Positions 25,861 to 36,010 of a stretch of DNA of 64,000 nucleotides are shown piece by piece. The stretch is from Hyphomonas chukchiensis (GTDB lineage Bacteria > Pseudomonadota > Alphaproteobacteria > Caulobacterales > Hyphomonadaceae). The notes beneath the pieces are model-generated. The model ran no database searches and was not told where the DNA came from. It worked only from the letters and a program-made list of their open reading frames with translations. The DNA is taken from assembly GCF_000682695.1 (NCBI RefSeq), contig NZ_AWFG01000018.1:1-64000 (forward strand), in the 5' to 3' direction. A program made the position numbers and the translations under genes. The first letter of the stretch is position 1; each line of letters starts with the position of its first letter.

Positions 25861-26694
25861 TCAGGCCAGACTTGCCGCCAGCCGCCTGAAGTCATCCTGC
25901 GTCAGCGTTTCGGCGCGGGCGGTGGGGTCAATGTCGACGCTCTGGAGCCATTCGGCGGCTTTCAGGCCGCGCTTTTTGGCGAAGGGTTTGAGGGCGGCGC
26001 GCATCATCTTTCGGCGCTGGCCGAAGGCGGCGCCGGTGATCTGTTCGAGCAGGTCGATGTGCTGGAACCGCTCGGCAGCGGGCAGAGGCTCAAGCACCGC
26101 GACGGCGCTGTCGACCTTGGGCGGCGGCGAGAAGGCGCCGGGCGGCAGCGTGAAGGCTATGTGGGGCCGCGTCGCCGACTGGGCGAGCACGGCGAGGCGG
26201 CCATAATGGTCCGTATCCGGTGCAGCGCAGATGCGTTCGGCGACTTCCTTCTGGAACATCAGCGCCATCTCGCCGCGCCAGTCGCCGGCCTTAAGCCAGC
26301 CGACGAGCAGGGGCGTGCCTACATTGTAGGGCAGGTTGGCGATGATCATGGCAGGCCGGGTGGCGCCGGCCTCGGCGACCAGTTTCTCGAAATTGACCTT
26401 GCGGGCATCTTTCTGGACGACGATCAGCCGGCCATCGCGCGCGGCGGGCCAGTGTGTCAGCGCCTCGGCAAAGCGGGGGTCTGTCTCGACCGCGATGACG
26501 GTGCCGGCGCCTTCATCGAGCAGGGCGCGCGTCAGGCCGCCGGGGCCGGGCCCGACTTCGATGACAACACGGTCCTTCACCGGACCTGCCGCAAGGGCGG
26601 CGCGGTGGAGAATGCTGGGATCGAACAGGAAGTGCTGGCCGAGCGCCTTGCGGGCCGGAGCGTCTGTCAGTTCGGGGCGGTCCATGTCGCTCAT
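25861..26694 (-). CDS. rsmA: 16S rRNA dimethyladenosine transferase
   Basis: 277 residues. Dimethylates two adjacent adenines near the 16S 3' end using SAM. Motifs: ALGQHFLFD (about 18), VIEVGPGPGGLT (about 46), NLPYN (about 115) and the FSPPPKVDSAVA block. The ATG at 26694 overlaps the pdxA stop by four bases; the frame is open further up but is a pdxA shadow there. Confidence 0.96.
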   Translation of the reverse strand: MSDMDRPELTDAPARKALGQHFLFDPSILHRAALAAGPVKDRVVIEVGPGPGGLTRALLDEGAGTVIAVETDPRFAEALTHWPAARDGRLIVVQKDARKVNFEKLVAEAGATRPAMIIANLPYNVGTPLLVGWLKAGDWRGEMALMFQKEVAERICAAPDTDHYGRLAVLAQSATRPHIAFTLPPGAFSPPPKVDSAVAVLEPLPAAERFQHIDLLEQITGAAFGQRRKMMRAALKPFAKKRGLKAAEWLQSVDIDPTARAETLTQDDFRRLAASLA

Positions 26695-27737
26695 GCGGCG
26701 GTCGCCCGTGTGTGGGCCATGGCGGCAGCAAGGCGGATGGCGGCGATGAGGCTGTCGGGGCGCGTGGTGCCTGCGGCGGCAGCGTCGTAGGCGGTGCCGT
26801 GGTCGGGGCTGGTCCGCACGACAGGGAGGCCGAGCGTGACATTGACGCCGCCCCACATGTCGAGCGTCTTGACCGGGATCAGGCCCTGGTCATGCGTCAT
26901 GGCGATGACGGCATCATAGGCGCCGCCAAGGGCTTCGGCGAAGACTGTGTCGCCGGGGCGGGCGTTTGACATGTCGATACCAGACAGGCGCAGGGCATGG
27001 GCGGCAGGATTGATGACGGAGATTTCTTCCTTGCCGATGGTGCCGTCTTCACCCGCATGCGGGTTGAGGCCGGTAAAGGCGATGCGCGGCGCGGCAACAC
27101 CGAAATCCCGCCGAAGCGAGGCGGCAACGATCTGGCCGATCTGCACGAGACCCGGGACTGTCAGCGCATAGCCAACGGTCATCAGCGGGATGTGGATCGT
27201 AGCGAGGGCGACACGCAGGCCGCCGCCAACGAGCATCATGACCGGCCTGGGGGGCGGACTGTTCGGATCGGCACAAAGGTGCGCGACATATTCCGTGTGG
27301 CCGGGATAGGCAAAGCCCGCACCGTAGAGCAGGGCCTTGTTGATCGGGTTGGTGACGACTCCGGAAGCCACGCCATCCAGGGCGTGGGACGTGGCCAGCG
27401 CAATGGAGCGGATGATGGCGGGGGCCGCCTCGGCGTCCGGCTTGCCGGGCTGGATGTCCGGCACATCATTCAGGGCGAGCACGGGGAGGGCATGCGGGAA
27501 CACGTCTGCGGCTTCTTCGGGCGAGGCGATCTCGCGGACGGGCAGGTCGGACGGATACAGGCTCGGGGCGCTGATGGCGTAGAAGGCGAGGCTCGGGTCG
27601 GCACGAAGCTGGCGCCAGGCCTCTGCCGTGATGGCAGGACCGCACCCGGCCGGGTCCCCCATGGTCAGCACCAGGGGCAAAAAGGAGACATCTTCGCTCA
27701 CGTGCGGAGGTGTGGTTCCAAACGCGGGATCGTGCAA
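26691..27737 (-). CDS. pdxA: 4-hydroxythreonine-4-phosphate dehydrogenase
   Basis: 348 residues. NAD-dependent step of the DXP-dependent vitamin B6 pathway. Metal-ligand histidines lie in HTEYVAHL, NPHAGEDG and MTHDQGLIPVK; the N-terminus has TMGDPAGCGPAIT (Cys-Gly-Pro-Ala where Ile-Gly-Pro-Glu is usual). The start is uncertain: a TTG at 27737 sits three bases after the surA stop and suggests coupling, while a GTG at 27701 would give a more usual N-terminus. Confidence 0.9.
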   Translation of the reverse strand: MHDPAFGTTPPHVSEDVSFLPLVLTMGDPAGCGPAITAEAWRQLRADPSLAFYAISAPSLYPSDLPVREIASPEEAADVFPHALPVLALNDVPDIQPGKPDAEAAPAIIRSIALATSHALDGVASGVVTNPINKALLYGAGFAYPGHTEYVAHLCADPNSPPPRPVMMLVGGGLRVALATIHIPLMTVGYALTVPGLVQIGQIVAASLRRDFGVAAPRIAFTGLNPHAGEDGTIGKEEISVINPAAHALRLSGIDMSNARPGDTVFAEALGGAYDAVIAMTHDQGLIPVKTLDMWGGVNVTLGLPVVRTSPDHGTAYDAAAAGTTRPDSLIAAIRLAAAMAHTRATAA

Positions 27738-27740
27738 GCC

Positions 27741-28985
27741 CTAACGATAGATGATCGTGGCTTCACGGCGCAGGTTGCGCAGCTCGCGCTCCGAGATCAT
27801 GCCCAGTTCGCGGTTCTTCAGGCTGCCCTTCAGGTCGTCGCGCGAGGGCAGGGCCTCGGCGCCATCATTGCGGGCGCAGACATACATGGTGGCTAGGCCG
27901 CCGGACGCTGCGAAGATGGCCGTGGGCTGGCCGACATCGGCTGACATGACCAGATCCTTGCCCTCGGGGCCAAGCTCGTCGATATTGATCTCGTCAAGAT
28001 CGGACGCGCGCAGATTGGTCTTGGAATTGGCAACGCTCTGGACGTCGTCACAGGTCTTGATCTGTTCCATGGCGGCCTGGAGGTCTTCCTCCTTGCCATC
28101 CGTGACGAAGAGGCGCTTGAGGTTGACCTTGGTCACGGCCTGGCTCGGTTCGCGCTTGTTGGCGACGAGGAGGATGTAGACGCCGTTTTCGACGGGAATG
28201 GGCTCAAGCAGGCCGGGCTTGTCGATGCCGGAGACGGCTGCGGCCAGTTCAGGCGCGAGGTCTTCGGTGGAAATCCAGCCCATGTCGCCGCCCGTTGCCG
28301 CCGTTGGGGCCGAAGAGATGCGCTGCGCGGCGACCCGGAAGTCTGCGCCTTGCTTCAGCTGGTCAAGAACGGTCTTGGCGGCGGCGAGGGCCTGGGCCTT
28401 GGTTTCCTCATCCGGCGCAAAGAAGAAGATTTCCGATACGCGATACTGGGTTTTTTTGGAGGCCGTGCGCATGCGCTCAAGCTGGTCGTCCACCTGGTTT
28501 TCGGAGACGCGGATACGCGAACCATAAAGGCCGCTCATGACGCGGTTCCAGGCGATCTCGGCGCGCATCTGTTCTTCAAGGCTGGCGGGATTGACGCCGG
28601 ACTCCAGCAGCTGGGCCTTGAGCTGGTCGCCGGTCGTGCCGCCCTGACGGGCCATGTCTTCAACGGCGCCATCAATTTCGCGCGCGTCGATCTCCATGTC
28701 GAATTCGGCGGCCTTCTCGAGCTGGAGGCTTTCGTCGATCAGCTGTTCAAGGGCCTGTCCCGTGATCTGTTGGATCTGCTCGGGGGAGGGTTGCTGGCCG
28801 CCCAGGCTGAGCAGGAGCAGGCGCGCGCGCTGGCGTACATCCGAGTAGGAGATCGGCTTGTCATTGACGACGGCGGCGATGCCTTCCAGCGCAAGGCGCC
28901 CGGAATCCGTGGAATCCTGCGCATTGGCGACGCCTGCGGCAGACAATGCAAACAGGGAGGCAGCGACAAGTAACTGACGGACCAT
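27741..28985 (-). CDS. surA: Periplasmic peptidyl-prolyl isomerase / outer-membrane chaperone SurA
   Basis: 414 residues from the ATG at 28985 (MVRQLLVAASLFALSAAGVANA signal peptide, GGAG seven bases upstream). A SurA N-terminal domain (about 30-180, IAAVVNDKPISYSDV) is followed by one parvulin domain (about 185-290, RVSEIFFFAP to GVYILLVANKRE). It escorts outer-membrane proteins such as LptD. Lies between lptD and pdxA, the usual alphaproteobacterial order. Confidence 0.9.
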   Translation of the reverse strand: MVRQLLVAASLFALSAAGVANAQDSTDSGRLALEGIAAVVNDKPISYSDVRQRARLLLLSLGGQQPSPEQIQQITGQALEQLIDESLQLEKAAEFDMEIDAREIDGAVEDMARQGGTTGDQLKAQLLESGVNPASLEEQMRAEIAWNRVMSGLYGSRIRVSENQVDDQLERMRTASKKTQYRVSEIFFFAPDEETKAQALAAAKTVLDQLKQGADFRVAAQRISSAPTAATGGDMGWISTEDLAPELAAAVSGIDKPGLLEPIPVENGVYILLVANKREPSQAVTKVNLKRLFVTDGKEEDLQAAMEQIKTCDDVQSVANSKTNLRASDLDEINIDELGPEGKDLVMSADVGQPTAIFAASGGLATMYVCARNDGAEALPSRDDLKGSLKNRELGMISERELRNLRREATIIYR

Positions 28986-29153
28986 GTATTTTCTCCGTTG
29001 AGCCCCCAGCCGGGCCCAATTCATGTATGTGGAGCGGACCATACAAGTCCTATCGCAAGGCGCAACGGATCAGGACAGTCATGCCTTAATCGTTACAGAA
29101 AAATCAGGTTTCTAGGCTCACCGACGCGAGGCCTGGCAAGGGACCATTCCGAA

Positions 29154-31343
29154 TCAGTCGAACTCGCTCGAACCAAATTCCCCAAGGGATTTGAGCGAGA
29201 AGCGGAACTGGATGCTTTCGGTGGGACCAAGCGTCCGGTCGTTAAGCTCGGACCGCTGGTAGACGAGTTCAAATCGCGAGCAGTCGTCCTCATAGGCAAT
29301 CCCGAATTCACGTCTCGCGTTCAGGTCGGCGACAATGTCGCGCAACTGGCCGAAAATGAGCGAGTAGCGCTTGGTCACCTGGAACTCGCCGCGCATGAAG
29401 ATGCCCTCATCGGGCCGGCCGAGGGGGCTGATGCGCTCATTGATGTTGTAGTACTGGGCGACGCCGCGCAGCCGCTTGTAGGAGGTGCTGAGGCGTGCGT
29501 CGATCCGGTTCAGCTTGTAGCCGTCATCATCTAGGCGCACACGCGTATCTACGCGCAGCGCCCGTCCGAAATCGGCCGATGCCGAGCCAACCCAGTCAGA
29601 CGATGTGCCATCCAGGTTGCTGGCAACGTCAAAATTCGGGTCGGTCCGCGAGCGCCAGCGGCGTCCCAGCGTGGTGGCGAATTCAGGGCCATTCCTAAAG
29701 ACGGCGCGTGCGGTCACACCGGCGGCGACCTTCCCGTCGCCCTCATAGAGATCGTAATTGCCAAACCCGTTGGCCTCGAAGAGGTCGCCTTCATCGAATT
29801 CATAGAGAATGCTGTCCTCGATCGGAATGGCTGTGCCGTTCACGTTCGAGAATCCCCAGGCGGCCATCACCGTGGGCTCCACCATGATGTCCACGATCTT
29901 ACCAGGGCGGACCAGCGGATAGGAAACGCGCGCACCGGCATTGCCCACGGCGCGGCTGACATCGGGTTCGCCCGAGACGTCTTCATTCAGCGCGTAATAG
30001 TCTCCACGGATCTCTGCGAAGGGCTCGAATGTGAAGCCGCCCGGCAGCACGTTCAGGTCCGACCAGTCCCCGCCGACGCTGACGCGCTGGCTATTCAGGC
30101 CGCTTTCCCGTGTCAGCATGGCGGACGAGGCATTGACGGCGGCAAAGCCATAGTCGCCAAGATCCCAGTATTTTTCGGTGAATGCGATAGGCGCGACTGT
30201 CGGCAGGGTTCGGGAATCGTCGGAGCCCCGCAACCCCTGGAAATCGAGTACGGCGATATCTGTATAGTAGCTGTCGCCCTGACCGACCGCGAAAAGCTGG
30301 GACATCAGTCGGCGCGGCTGGCTTGTGTAAAGTCCGCGGCGTTCCCCCTGGCCGCTGATATCATAGCGCCGGTCATAAAGGTCGTCGGATTGGGTCTCGA
30401 CCCCGAAGCCCCATTTCCATTCAGGACTGATCGCGAACAGGCCTTTGCCATAGATATGGCCGCGCCATTTCTCATCGCCAAACCTGACGCCGTCGCTATC
30501 GAAATCGGCTTCGCGGGTAATGCTTGAATTGATCTTGATACCGCCGGAATAGAACCGCTTGCGATAGTCGAGTTCCACCATCGGGTTCACGTTCGCGCTC
30601 ACCATCGGTGAGATGGTCAGGTCCTGCGACGGCGAAATCGCCCAATAATAGGGTTGCTGGTAGAAAGCGCCGAGCTTGGACGACAAGCCGCCCGACGGCA
30701 CAAGGAACCCGGACCGCCTATCGGATGTAGGATCGGGGTGGGACAGATAGGGTAGGTAGAAGACCGGAATGCCGCCAACCTCAAGCACCACATCGCGGTA
30801 GGAAATCATCTGGCTTTCTGTGTCCAGCACCGCACGGCGGGCGCGCAGTGACCAGGTTGGGGTCGTATCGTCGCCACAGAGCTCGCAGGACGTATAGATC
30901 ACCTGCTCCAGTGCGTTCACGCCATTGCTCTTGCGAATCCCAGAATTGGCGACGATCGTCGCCCCTTCCGGCAGGCGGGCTGAAAAGCCGATGGCATAGC
31001 CGTCCGCGAGATCGGAATTCACTTCGACTTCGTCGGCAAACTGCTGGGATCCGTCGGTATCCACGATGACGACATTGCCTGTGGCACGGACGCGATCTGT
31101 CGTCTTATTGTAGATGATCCGGTCGGCGCGCAGCACGCGGCCTTCGTAAAGGGCCTCGACATTGCCTTCGGCAACGACGCTGTTCTCTTCCCGGATTTCA
31201 TAGATATAGTCGGCTTCAAGAACGACATGTTCCGTCGGCTTGTCAGCCGGCGCAGCCACTTCGGATGTTTCCTGTGCGTGCGCCGAAAGGGCCCCGGATG
31301 ACACCAGACCCAATGCCGCGGCGTAGAGAAGCCAATTCGCCAA
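29154..31343 (-). CDS. lptD: LPS-assembly protein LptD
   Basis: 729 residues. Outer-membrane protein that inserts LPS. A signal peptide (ending SAHAQ) is followed by an OstA/LptA-like N-terminal domain (about 45-160, VLEADYIYEIREENSVVAEG), then the beta-barrel domain with GIPVFYLPYLSHPDPTSDRR. The cysteine pair in TSCELCGDD and a late Cys (DDCSRFEL) may form the inter-domain disulfide. The start codon is TTG (31343), with GAGG ten bases before it. Confidence 0.92.
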   Translation of the reverse strand: MANWLLYAAALGLVSSGALSAHAQETSEVAAPADKPTEHVVLEADYIYEIREENSVVAEGNVEALYEGRVLRADRIIYNKTTDRVRATGNVVIVDTDGSQQFADEVEVNSDLADGYAIGFSARLPEGATIVANSGIRKSNGVNALEQVIYTSCELCGDDTTPTWSLRARRAVLDTESQMISYRDVVLEVGGIPVFYLPYLSHPDPTSDRRSGFLVPSGGLSSKLGAFYQQPYYWAISPSQDLTISPMVSANVNPMVELDYRKRFYSGGIKINSSITREADFDSDGVRFGDEKWRGHIYGKGLFAISPEWKWGFGVETQSDDLYDRRYDISGQGERRGLYTSQPRRLMSQLFAVGQGDSYYTDIAVLDFQGLRGSDDSRTLPTVAPIAFTEKYWDLGDYGFAAVNASSAMLTRESGLNSQRVSVGGDWSDLNVLPGGFTFEPFAEIRGDYYALNEDVSGEPDVSRAVGNAGARVSYPLVRPGKIVDIMVEPTVMAAWGFSNVNGTAIPIEDSILYEFDEGDLFEANGFGNYDLYEGDGKVAAGVTARAVFRNGPEFATTLGRRWRSRTDPNFDVASNLDGTSSDWVGSASADFGRALRVDTRVRLDDDGYKLNRIDARLSTSYKRLRGVAQYYNINERISPLGRPDEGIFMRGEFQVTKRYSLIFGQLRDIVADLNARREFGIAYEDDCSRFELVYQRSELNDRTLGPTESIQFRFSLKSLGEFGSSEFD

Positions 31344-31519
31344 GTCCGGATTACCTCAGTCACGTCTGCGCATTTGGATGGGCATCATATGCCTGCGCCG
31401 GATTGTTGATCAGACAGGAGGCTTAGAGGTGATGGCGAAGGCCGTCCAGCCATAGGCGGCTTCTGGCGGCATTTTCCTGCGCAGCGCGGTGCTTTCAGAA
31501 CACAGCGGCCGTGCTCAGA
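31344..31519. other. Non-coding stretch downstream of the dprA remnant
   Basis: This interval between psi-dprA and lptD shows no gene, promoter or terminator that I can support. Out-of-frame dprA 3' sequence probably occupies part of it. Confidence 0.4.
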
Positions 31520-31928
31520 TCGCCCGCCCGGCAGCGTCATGGCGCGGTCGGAAAGCTCCAGTTCGACAAGGATGGCGGCACATTGAGCGGCGCCGAGGCT
31601 GCAGGCCCGGGCGATTTCTTCGATGGGCATGGGATAATGGAAAGGGCATCGAGAAACTGTTCGAGCTGGCTTTCGGGAAGGGAGTCGCCATGCATTTCAG
31701 CATCGTACGGTCCGTTCTCGAGGGCGGCGACATGGGCAAAGCGGAGCGAGGACAGGATCGTGAGCACGTATCGGTATGCCGAACGAGAGAAGACCCTTGA
31801 TAAATAAGTGCATTTATTCCGGGCGCCGGTGGGGCGAGCAGGGAGTCAGCTACGTCCGTCACTTCACGGCCCCGCTCGCGGATCCAATCACGACGCTCAC
31901 TCTCGGACAGGCGCCGCGCTGGACTCAT
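31520..31928 (-). pseudogene. dprA: dprA remnant: large deletion and frameshifts
   Basis: DprA loads RecA onto incoming single-stranded DNA in natural transformation. The remnant starts with the normal coupling overlap (ATGA, 31925-31928) on the plsY stop. It reads MSPARRLSESERRDWIR as DprA does, then jumps to the far end of the Rossmann domain (GINALIYQGSSLVRHTD), shifts frame near 31768 to VLTILSS, and shifts again near 31630 to the winged-helix tail MPIEEIARACSLGAAQCAAI ending LPGGR. Roughly 240 residues of the nucleotide-binding core are gone. It cannot make a working protein. Confidence 0.8.
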
Positions 31929-32542
31929 GCTTCAGGTTTGGCCTTGGGTGTGCCGAATCTGGGTTCAGTGCCCTTGAGCAGGCGACCCAGGTTTGTCCGG
32001 TGGGTCCAGAACACGAGGAGGGAGAGGAGCGTCAGGCCGATGAGGACGACCGGATTGCCCTCGCCAAGCAGGTAGGCGCCGGGTGGGACAAGAGCCGCCG
32101 CCGTAAGGGCCGCAAGCGACGAAATACGCGTGATCGCAAAGAGAAATAGCCAAACGGGCGCAGCAACGAAGAAGCCGGGCAGCGTCGTGAAGGGCAGCAG
32201 GCCGGCATAGGTGGCGATGCCCTTGCCGCCCTTGAAGCCCAGCCAGACGGGGTAGCAATGGCCAACAAAAGCCATGGCACCTGCGACGAAGCCGATCTCG
32301 CGGCCGAAGAAATACGTGAAGGCCAGGGCAACAAGTCCTGCCTTGAGGCTGTCGAGCAGGAGCGTCGCAAGGGCGAGGTCCTTGCGGCCGGTGCGTAGCA
32401 CGTTGGTCGCGCCGATATTGCCTGACCCGATGCTGCGGATATCGCCGAGACCTGCGGCCTTGGTGATCAGCAGTCCGAAGGGAATCGAGCCTGCGAGATA
32501 ACCGCAGGCGGCCGCCGCGCCATATCCCATCCATGCCTGCAT
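31925..32542 (-). CDS. plsY: Acyl-phosphate:glycerol-3-phosphate acyltransferase
   Basis: PlsY, 205 residues, inner-membrane enzyme making lysophosphatidate from acyl-phosphate. Motifs: AGSIPFGLL, the GSGNIGATNVLR motif (about 40-51) and GHCYPVWLGFKGGKGIAT (about 94-111). Several membrane helices are visible. Precedes the dprA remnant, as in relatives where plsY-dprA is a conserved pair. Confidence 0.95.
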   Translation of the reverse strand: MQAWMGYGAAAACGYLAGSIPFGLLITKAAGLGDIRSIGSGNIGATNVLRTGRKDLALATLLLDSLKAGLVALAFTYFFGREIGFVAGAMAFVGHCYPVWLGFKGGKGIATYAGLLPFTTLPGFFVAAPVWLFLFAITRISSLAALTAAALVPPGAYLLGEGNPVVLIGLTLLSLLVFWTHRTNLGRLLKGTEPRFGTPKAKPEA

Positions 32543-32611
32543 CCGTTTTCTCCCTGCGATGTTCTGTCAGATGGTCTACGAACCCTGCCAGCCTGCGGCA
32601 AGGGTTTCGGA

Positions 32612-33640
32612 TCAATCGTCCAGCAATGCGGCGCGGACCGGCTCAATCCAGGCCTCCTTGTCAGGATCGTAGGAGCGGAAATTCGACGCGAATCCCCAAT
32701 GGCACCAGCCGAACTCATTCGACTCGGCCAATTCCCGCATAGTGCGTGTCCACCGGGCGCGGTCTTCCATGGGCGCTGCATCATAGACCCCGAATTCTCC
32801 GAGCAGGAGGGGATGGCTATGCAAATCCCGGAAGGCGGCGGCACGGGCAAAGTCGGCCTTGACCTGGTCCATGTCTGCCTTGGTGCCCCAATGGGCGCCG
32901 ACAGGCGGCGTGGGTTTGAAGAATTCTGCGCCCTGATGGGTAAAGCTGAACGGGTCGTAATAGTGCCAGGAGAGGATGATGCGCGAATCGGCTGGCGGGG
33001 CGCTTTGAAGGAGTCCCGTGAGCGAGCCCCAGTCCGGCGTTGCAAGGATGATCCAGCGATGGGGCTGAGACTGCCTGATCTGGCGGACGATGCGCCTGTT
33101 CAGGTCATCGGTCCGTTTCGCCGTCATGTTCGTGTGCGGCTCGTTGAGCACTTCGAAGATCAGCGTGTCAGGATAGGTCTCATAGTGTGCCGAAAGCTGT
33201 TTCCAGATGCTTTCGAGGCGCCGCTCATGCCGCGCCGGGTCCATGTTCAGGTCGTAATAGTGATGGACGTCGAGGATGACTTTCAGGTCTTTCGAGAGGG
33301 CATAGTCGATGATCTCGTCGGTGCGCTCCAGAAGGTGGTCTTCGATCCTGTAGCGGCCCCAGGTGCCGGCGTGACCCGACCAGTTGACGGGCAGCCGGAT
33401 CGTGTCGAAACCTGCGGCCTTGATCCGGTCGATGTCCTCAAGGCGGATCGTGTAGCCCCATTCGCCCTCGTTGGGAGCTTCCAGCGCGCCGCTCATGTTG
33501 ATGCAGCGCTGAACGGGGGAGGGTTGGCGCAGGCTGGACGTCTCGCTGCACGCCGTCAGGGTGGTCGAGGCCGCCATAACCCAGGCCAGGGCGACCGCGT
33601 AGCGTTTGATTCTGTGTTGCAGATTCCCCATGAAATGCAT
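32612..33640 (-). CDS. GH5-family glycoside hydrolase lipoprotein
   Basis: About 342 residues. A lipoprotein signal ends in TLTAC, then a cellulase-type TIM barrel: RLPVNWSGHAG, DVHHYYDLN, FEVLNEPH (acid/base Glu) and LLGEFGVYD (nucleophile Glu). Probably cleaves beta-glucans or related polysaccharides at the outer membrane. The start is uncertain between ATG 33640 and ATG 33631. It interrupts the usual pyrC'-plsY neighbourhood, so it is probably an insertion. Confidence 0.8.
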   Translation of the reverse strand: MHFMGNLQHRIKRYAVALAWVMAASTTLTACSETSSLRQPSPVQRCINMSGALEAPNEGEWGYTIRLEDIDRIKAAGFDTIRLPVNWSGHAGTWGRYRIEDHLLERTDEIIDYALSKDLKVILDVHHYYDLNMDPARHERRLESIWKQLSAHYETYPDTLIFEVLNEPHTNMTAKRTDDLNRRIVRQIRQSQPHRWIILATPDWGSLTGLLQSAPPADSRIILSWHYYDPFSFTHQGAEFFKPTPPVGAHWGTKADMDQVKADFARAAAFRDLHSHPLLLGEFGVYDAAPMEDRARWTRTMRELAESNEFGWCHWGFASNFRSYDPDKEAWIEPVRAALLDD

Positions 33641-33719
33641 CTGGCAGGATGCCGACAGGCGGTCAATCAGAAGTGGCCACCACATCTGCACACATGCCCT
33701 GTCGCTGCATTTCGAGGCA

Positions 33720-35012
33720 TCAGCCTGCCGGTGCGTATTCGAACACGGTTTCGCCGCCGACGAGCGTGCGCATCACGCGGCCCTGCAGGCGCCGGCCGTC
33801 GAAGGGCGAGTTGGTCGAACGCGAGCGCAGGTCTTCGCGCACGCAGAGCCAGGGCTTGCCCGGATCGAACAGGATGAGGTCAGCCGGTGTGCCTGACTTG
33901 AGGCGGCCCTGCGGCAGGCCGAGCAAGTCTGCCGGACGGCAGGTGACCGGTGCGAGCGCGTCAAGCAGTGGCAGGTCTGCGTCATTGACGAGGCTCATCA
34001 GCGCCGAGAGCGTGGTCTCGAGGCCCGCCGCGCCAAAGGCCGCTTCGCCGAAGGGCAGGCGTTTCTCTTCCGGGGGTTGCGGGTCATGTGCGGAGACGAC
34101 CGCGTCGATCTCGCCGCGCTTGAGGGCGGCGATCAGGCCCTGACGGGTTTCCTCGTCACGGAAGGGCGGGTTGACCTTGCAATAGGTGAGATAGTCGCCG
34201 ACGTCGCGTTCGTTGAAGAAGAGCGTATGCGCGGCAACGGTGGCGTGGATGCTGGCGCCACGGGCGCGTGCAGCGGCGATGATCTGCAGCGTGCGCTCGG
34301 TGGAGACCTGATCAACCACGAGGCGGCAGCCTGTGGCTTCGGCCAGCATCACATCGCGGGCCGCGCCGATCCATTCCGCTTCGGGCGGGATGCCGGAGAG
34401 GCCGATCCTCGCGGCGAGGGCGCCCGCATTCATGACGCCGGAACCGGACAGTGCCCGCTCGTCCGGCCGTGACATGACCAGCGCATTGCGGCTGGCGGCA
34501 TAGGACATGGCGCGCTTCATGATCGAGGCGTTGGCAATGGGCATGTCGCCATTGGTGAAGATGATCGCCTCGGCGTCCGCCATCAGCCCGATCTCGGCCA
34601 TTTGCTCGCCTTTGAGGCCAACCGTCAGCGCGCCGGAGGGATAGATGCGGGCCTTTGCGGTCTTGCGGGCCTGCTCGATGATGAAGCGCACGAGGGCGAC
34701 ATCATCCACAACGGGGCGCGTGTCGGGCATGACGACGAAACTGGTGACGCCGCCGGCAACGGCGGCGCGTGAGGCGGTGGCGAGCGTTTCCTTCTGCTCG
34801 TCGCCCGGCTCGCCGGTCTTGACGCGCAGGTCGATCAGGCCGGGCGCGAGGCAGAGGCCGCCGGCATCGAGGCTTTCCTTTGCATCCGCGTGAGGGCCGG
34901 TCTGGCCCTTGGCGATATCCTTGATCTTGCCCTTGTCGATGAAGATCGCGCCGGGTTCGTCCAGGCCGGTGGCCGGGTCGAGCAGGCGGGCATTGTGGAT
35001 CGAGAGGCTCAT
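33720..35012 (-). CDS. pyrC: Non-catalytic dihydroorotase-like PyrC'
   Basis: 430 residues from the ATG at 35012 ([16 protein letters not shown]). Clearly of the dihydroorotase/amidohydrolase family, but the metal-binding His-x-His after the first strand is replaced: [12 protein letters not shown] has Arg63 and Lys65. The late DHAPH motif is also lost ([11 protein letters not shown]). It overlaps pyrB by four bases. In several bacteria such an inactive pyrC' stabilises the PyrB dodecamer; that role is inferred here. An active dihydroorotase must be encoded elsewhere. Confidence 0.85.
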   Translation of the reverse strand: MSLSIHNARLLDPATGLDEPGAIFIDKGKIKDIAKGQTGPHADAKESLDAGGLCLAPGLIDLRVKTGEPGDEQKETLATASRAAVAGGVTSFVVMPDTRPVVDDVALVRFIIEQARKTAKARIYPSGALTVGLKGEQMAEIGLMADAEAIIFTNGDMPIANASIMKRAMSYAASRNALVMSRPDERALSGSGVMNAGALAARIGLSGIPPEAEWIGAARDVMLAEATGCRLVVDQVSTERTLQIIAAARARGASIHATVAAHTLFFNERDVGDYLTYCKVNPPFRDEETRQGLIAALKRGEIDAVVSAHDPQPPEEKRLPFGEAAFGAAGLETTLSALMSLVNDADLPLLDALAPVTCRPADLLGLPQGRLKSGTPADLILFDPGKPWLCVREDLRSRSTNSPFDGRRLQGRVMRTLVGGETVFEYAPAG

Positions 35013-35956
35013 GGTCGTGTCCCCGCGAGAAGGTCCAGCACGGCTTCGCGTACGGCGACGCCCATTTCGACCTGTTCCGTGATCACGGAGCGCGGGCCGT
35101 CCGCAATGGCGCTTTCGATCTCGATGCCGCGGTTCATCGGGCCGGGGTGCATGACCGTGGCATCCGGCAGGGCCAGCGCGAGGCGTTCCTGCGTCAGGCC
35201 GAAATAGCGGAAATATTCGCGGCGGCTCGGCAGGAAGGCGCCGTCCATGCGCTCCATCTGCAGGCGCAGCATCATGACCACGTCGGCCCCTTTGAGAGCG
35301 GCGTCGAAGTCGGTTGTCGCGCTTGCGGCGCCCCATGTATCGGTGCCGGGTGGCAGCAGGGTTTTCGGGCCGCAGAGATGAACCTCTGCGCCCAGCAGGT
35401 GCAAGGCCATCGTGGTGGAGCGGGCGACGCGGCTGTGGGCGATGTCCCCACAGATAACGACTTTGAGGCCCTCGACGCGGCCCTTGTTGCGCCGGATCGT
35501 CAGGACGTCGAGCAGGCCCTGGGTGGGGTGTTCATGGGTGCCGTCGCCGGCATTGATGACCGCGCAGTCGACCTTGCGCGAGAGCAGCTTGGCGCCGCCC
35601 GAGGCCGAGTGGCGGATGACCAGAACGTCGGGCTTCATGGCGTTCAGCGTCATCGCCGTGTCGATCAGGGTCTCGCCCTTCTTCACGCTCGAATTGGCGA
35701 CCGGCATGTTGATGACGTCGGCACCCAGGCGTTTCGCGGCGATCTCGAAACTGCTCATCGTGCGGGTGGAATTCTCGAAGAAGAGGTTCACCACCGTGCG
35801 CCCGGTCAGGACCGGATCGGCGCGCTGGCCCGCGCGCGTGGCATCCGCATAGCGGTCGGCGAGGTCCAGAATGTGGGTGATATCCAGAGGGTGAAGGCCT
35901 TCGATTCCCAGCAAGTGCGCGTGATCGAAACTGTAAGTGTATCCCGCCATCGGCAT
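35009..35956 (-). CDS. pyrB: Aspartate carbamoyltransferase catalytic subunit
   Basis: 315 residues from the ATG at 35956, which has AAAGGG six bases upstream. Makes carbamoyl-aspartate. Motifs: [13 protein letters not shown] for carbamoyl phosphate, [13 protein letters not shown], and the aspartate-site MHPGPMNRG near residue 275. No regulatory pyrI gene is adjacent; the overlapping pyrC' likely takes the structural partner role. Confidence 0.96.
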   Translation of the reverse strand: MPMAGYTYSFDHAHLLGIEGLHPLDITHILDLADRYADATRAGQRADPVLTGRTVVNLFFENSTRTMSSFEIAAKRLGADVINMPVANSSVKKGETLIDTAMTLNAMKPDVLVIRHSASGGAKLLSRKVDCAVINAGDGTHEHPTQGLLDVLTIRRNKGRVEGLKVVICGDIAHSRVARSTTMALHLLGAEVHLCGPKTLLPPGTDTWGAASATTDFDAALKGADVVMMLRLQMERMDGAFLPSRREYFRYFGLTQERLALALPDATVMHPGPMNRGIEIESAIADGPRSVITEQVEMGVAVREAVLDLLAGTRP

Positions 35957-36010
35957 GGAAGCCCTTTCGATTTGGGGCGGTTTAGGCGCGATTCCGGTCG
36001 GCGGCAAGCC

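Noticed and set aside
25695..25889. 64-residue plus-strand frame
   Set aside because: No homology or ribosome-binding site; it crosses a palindromic repeat and the rsmA end.
31385..31630. Independent small gene of 81 residues
   Set aside because: Its start is the DprA winged-helix domain in a shifted frame; it is part of the dprA remnant.
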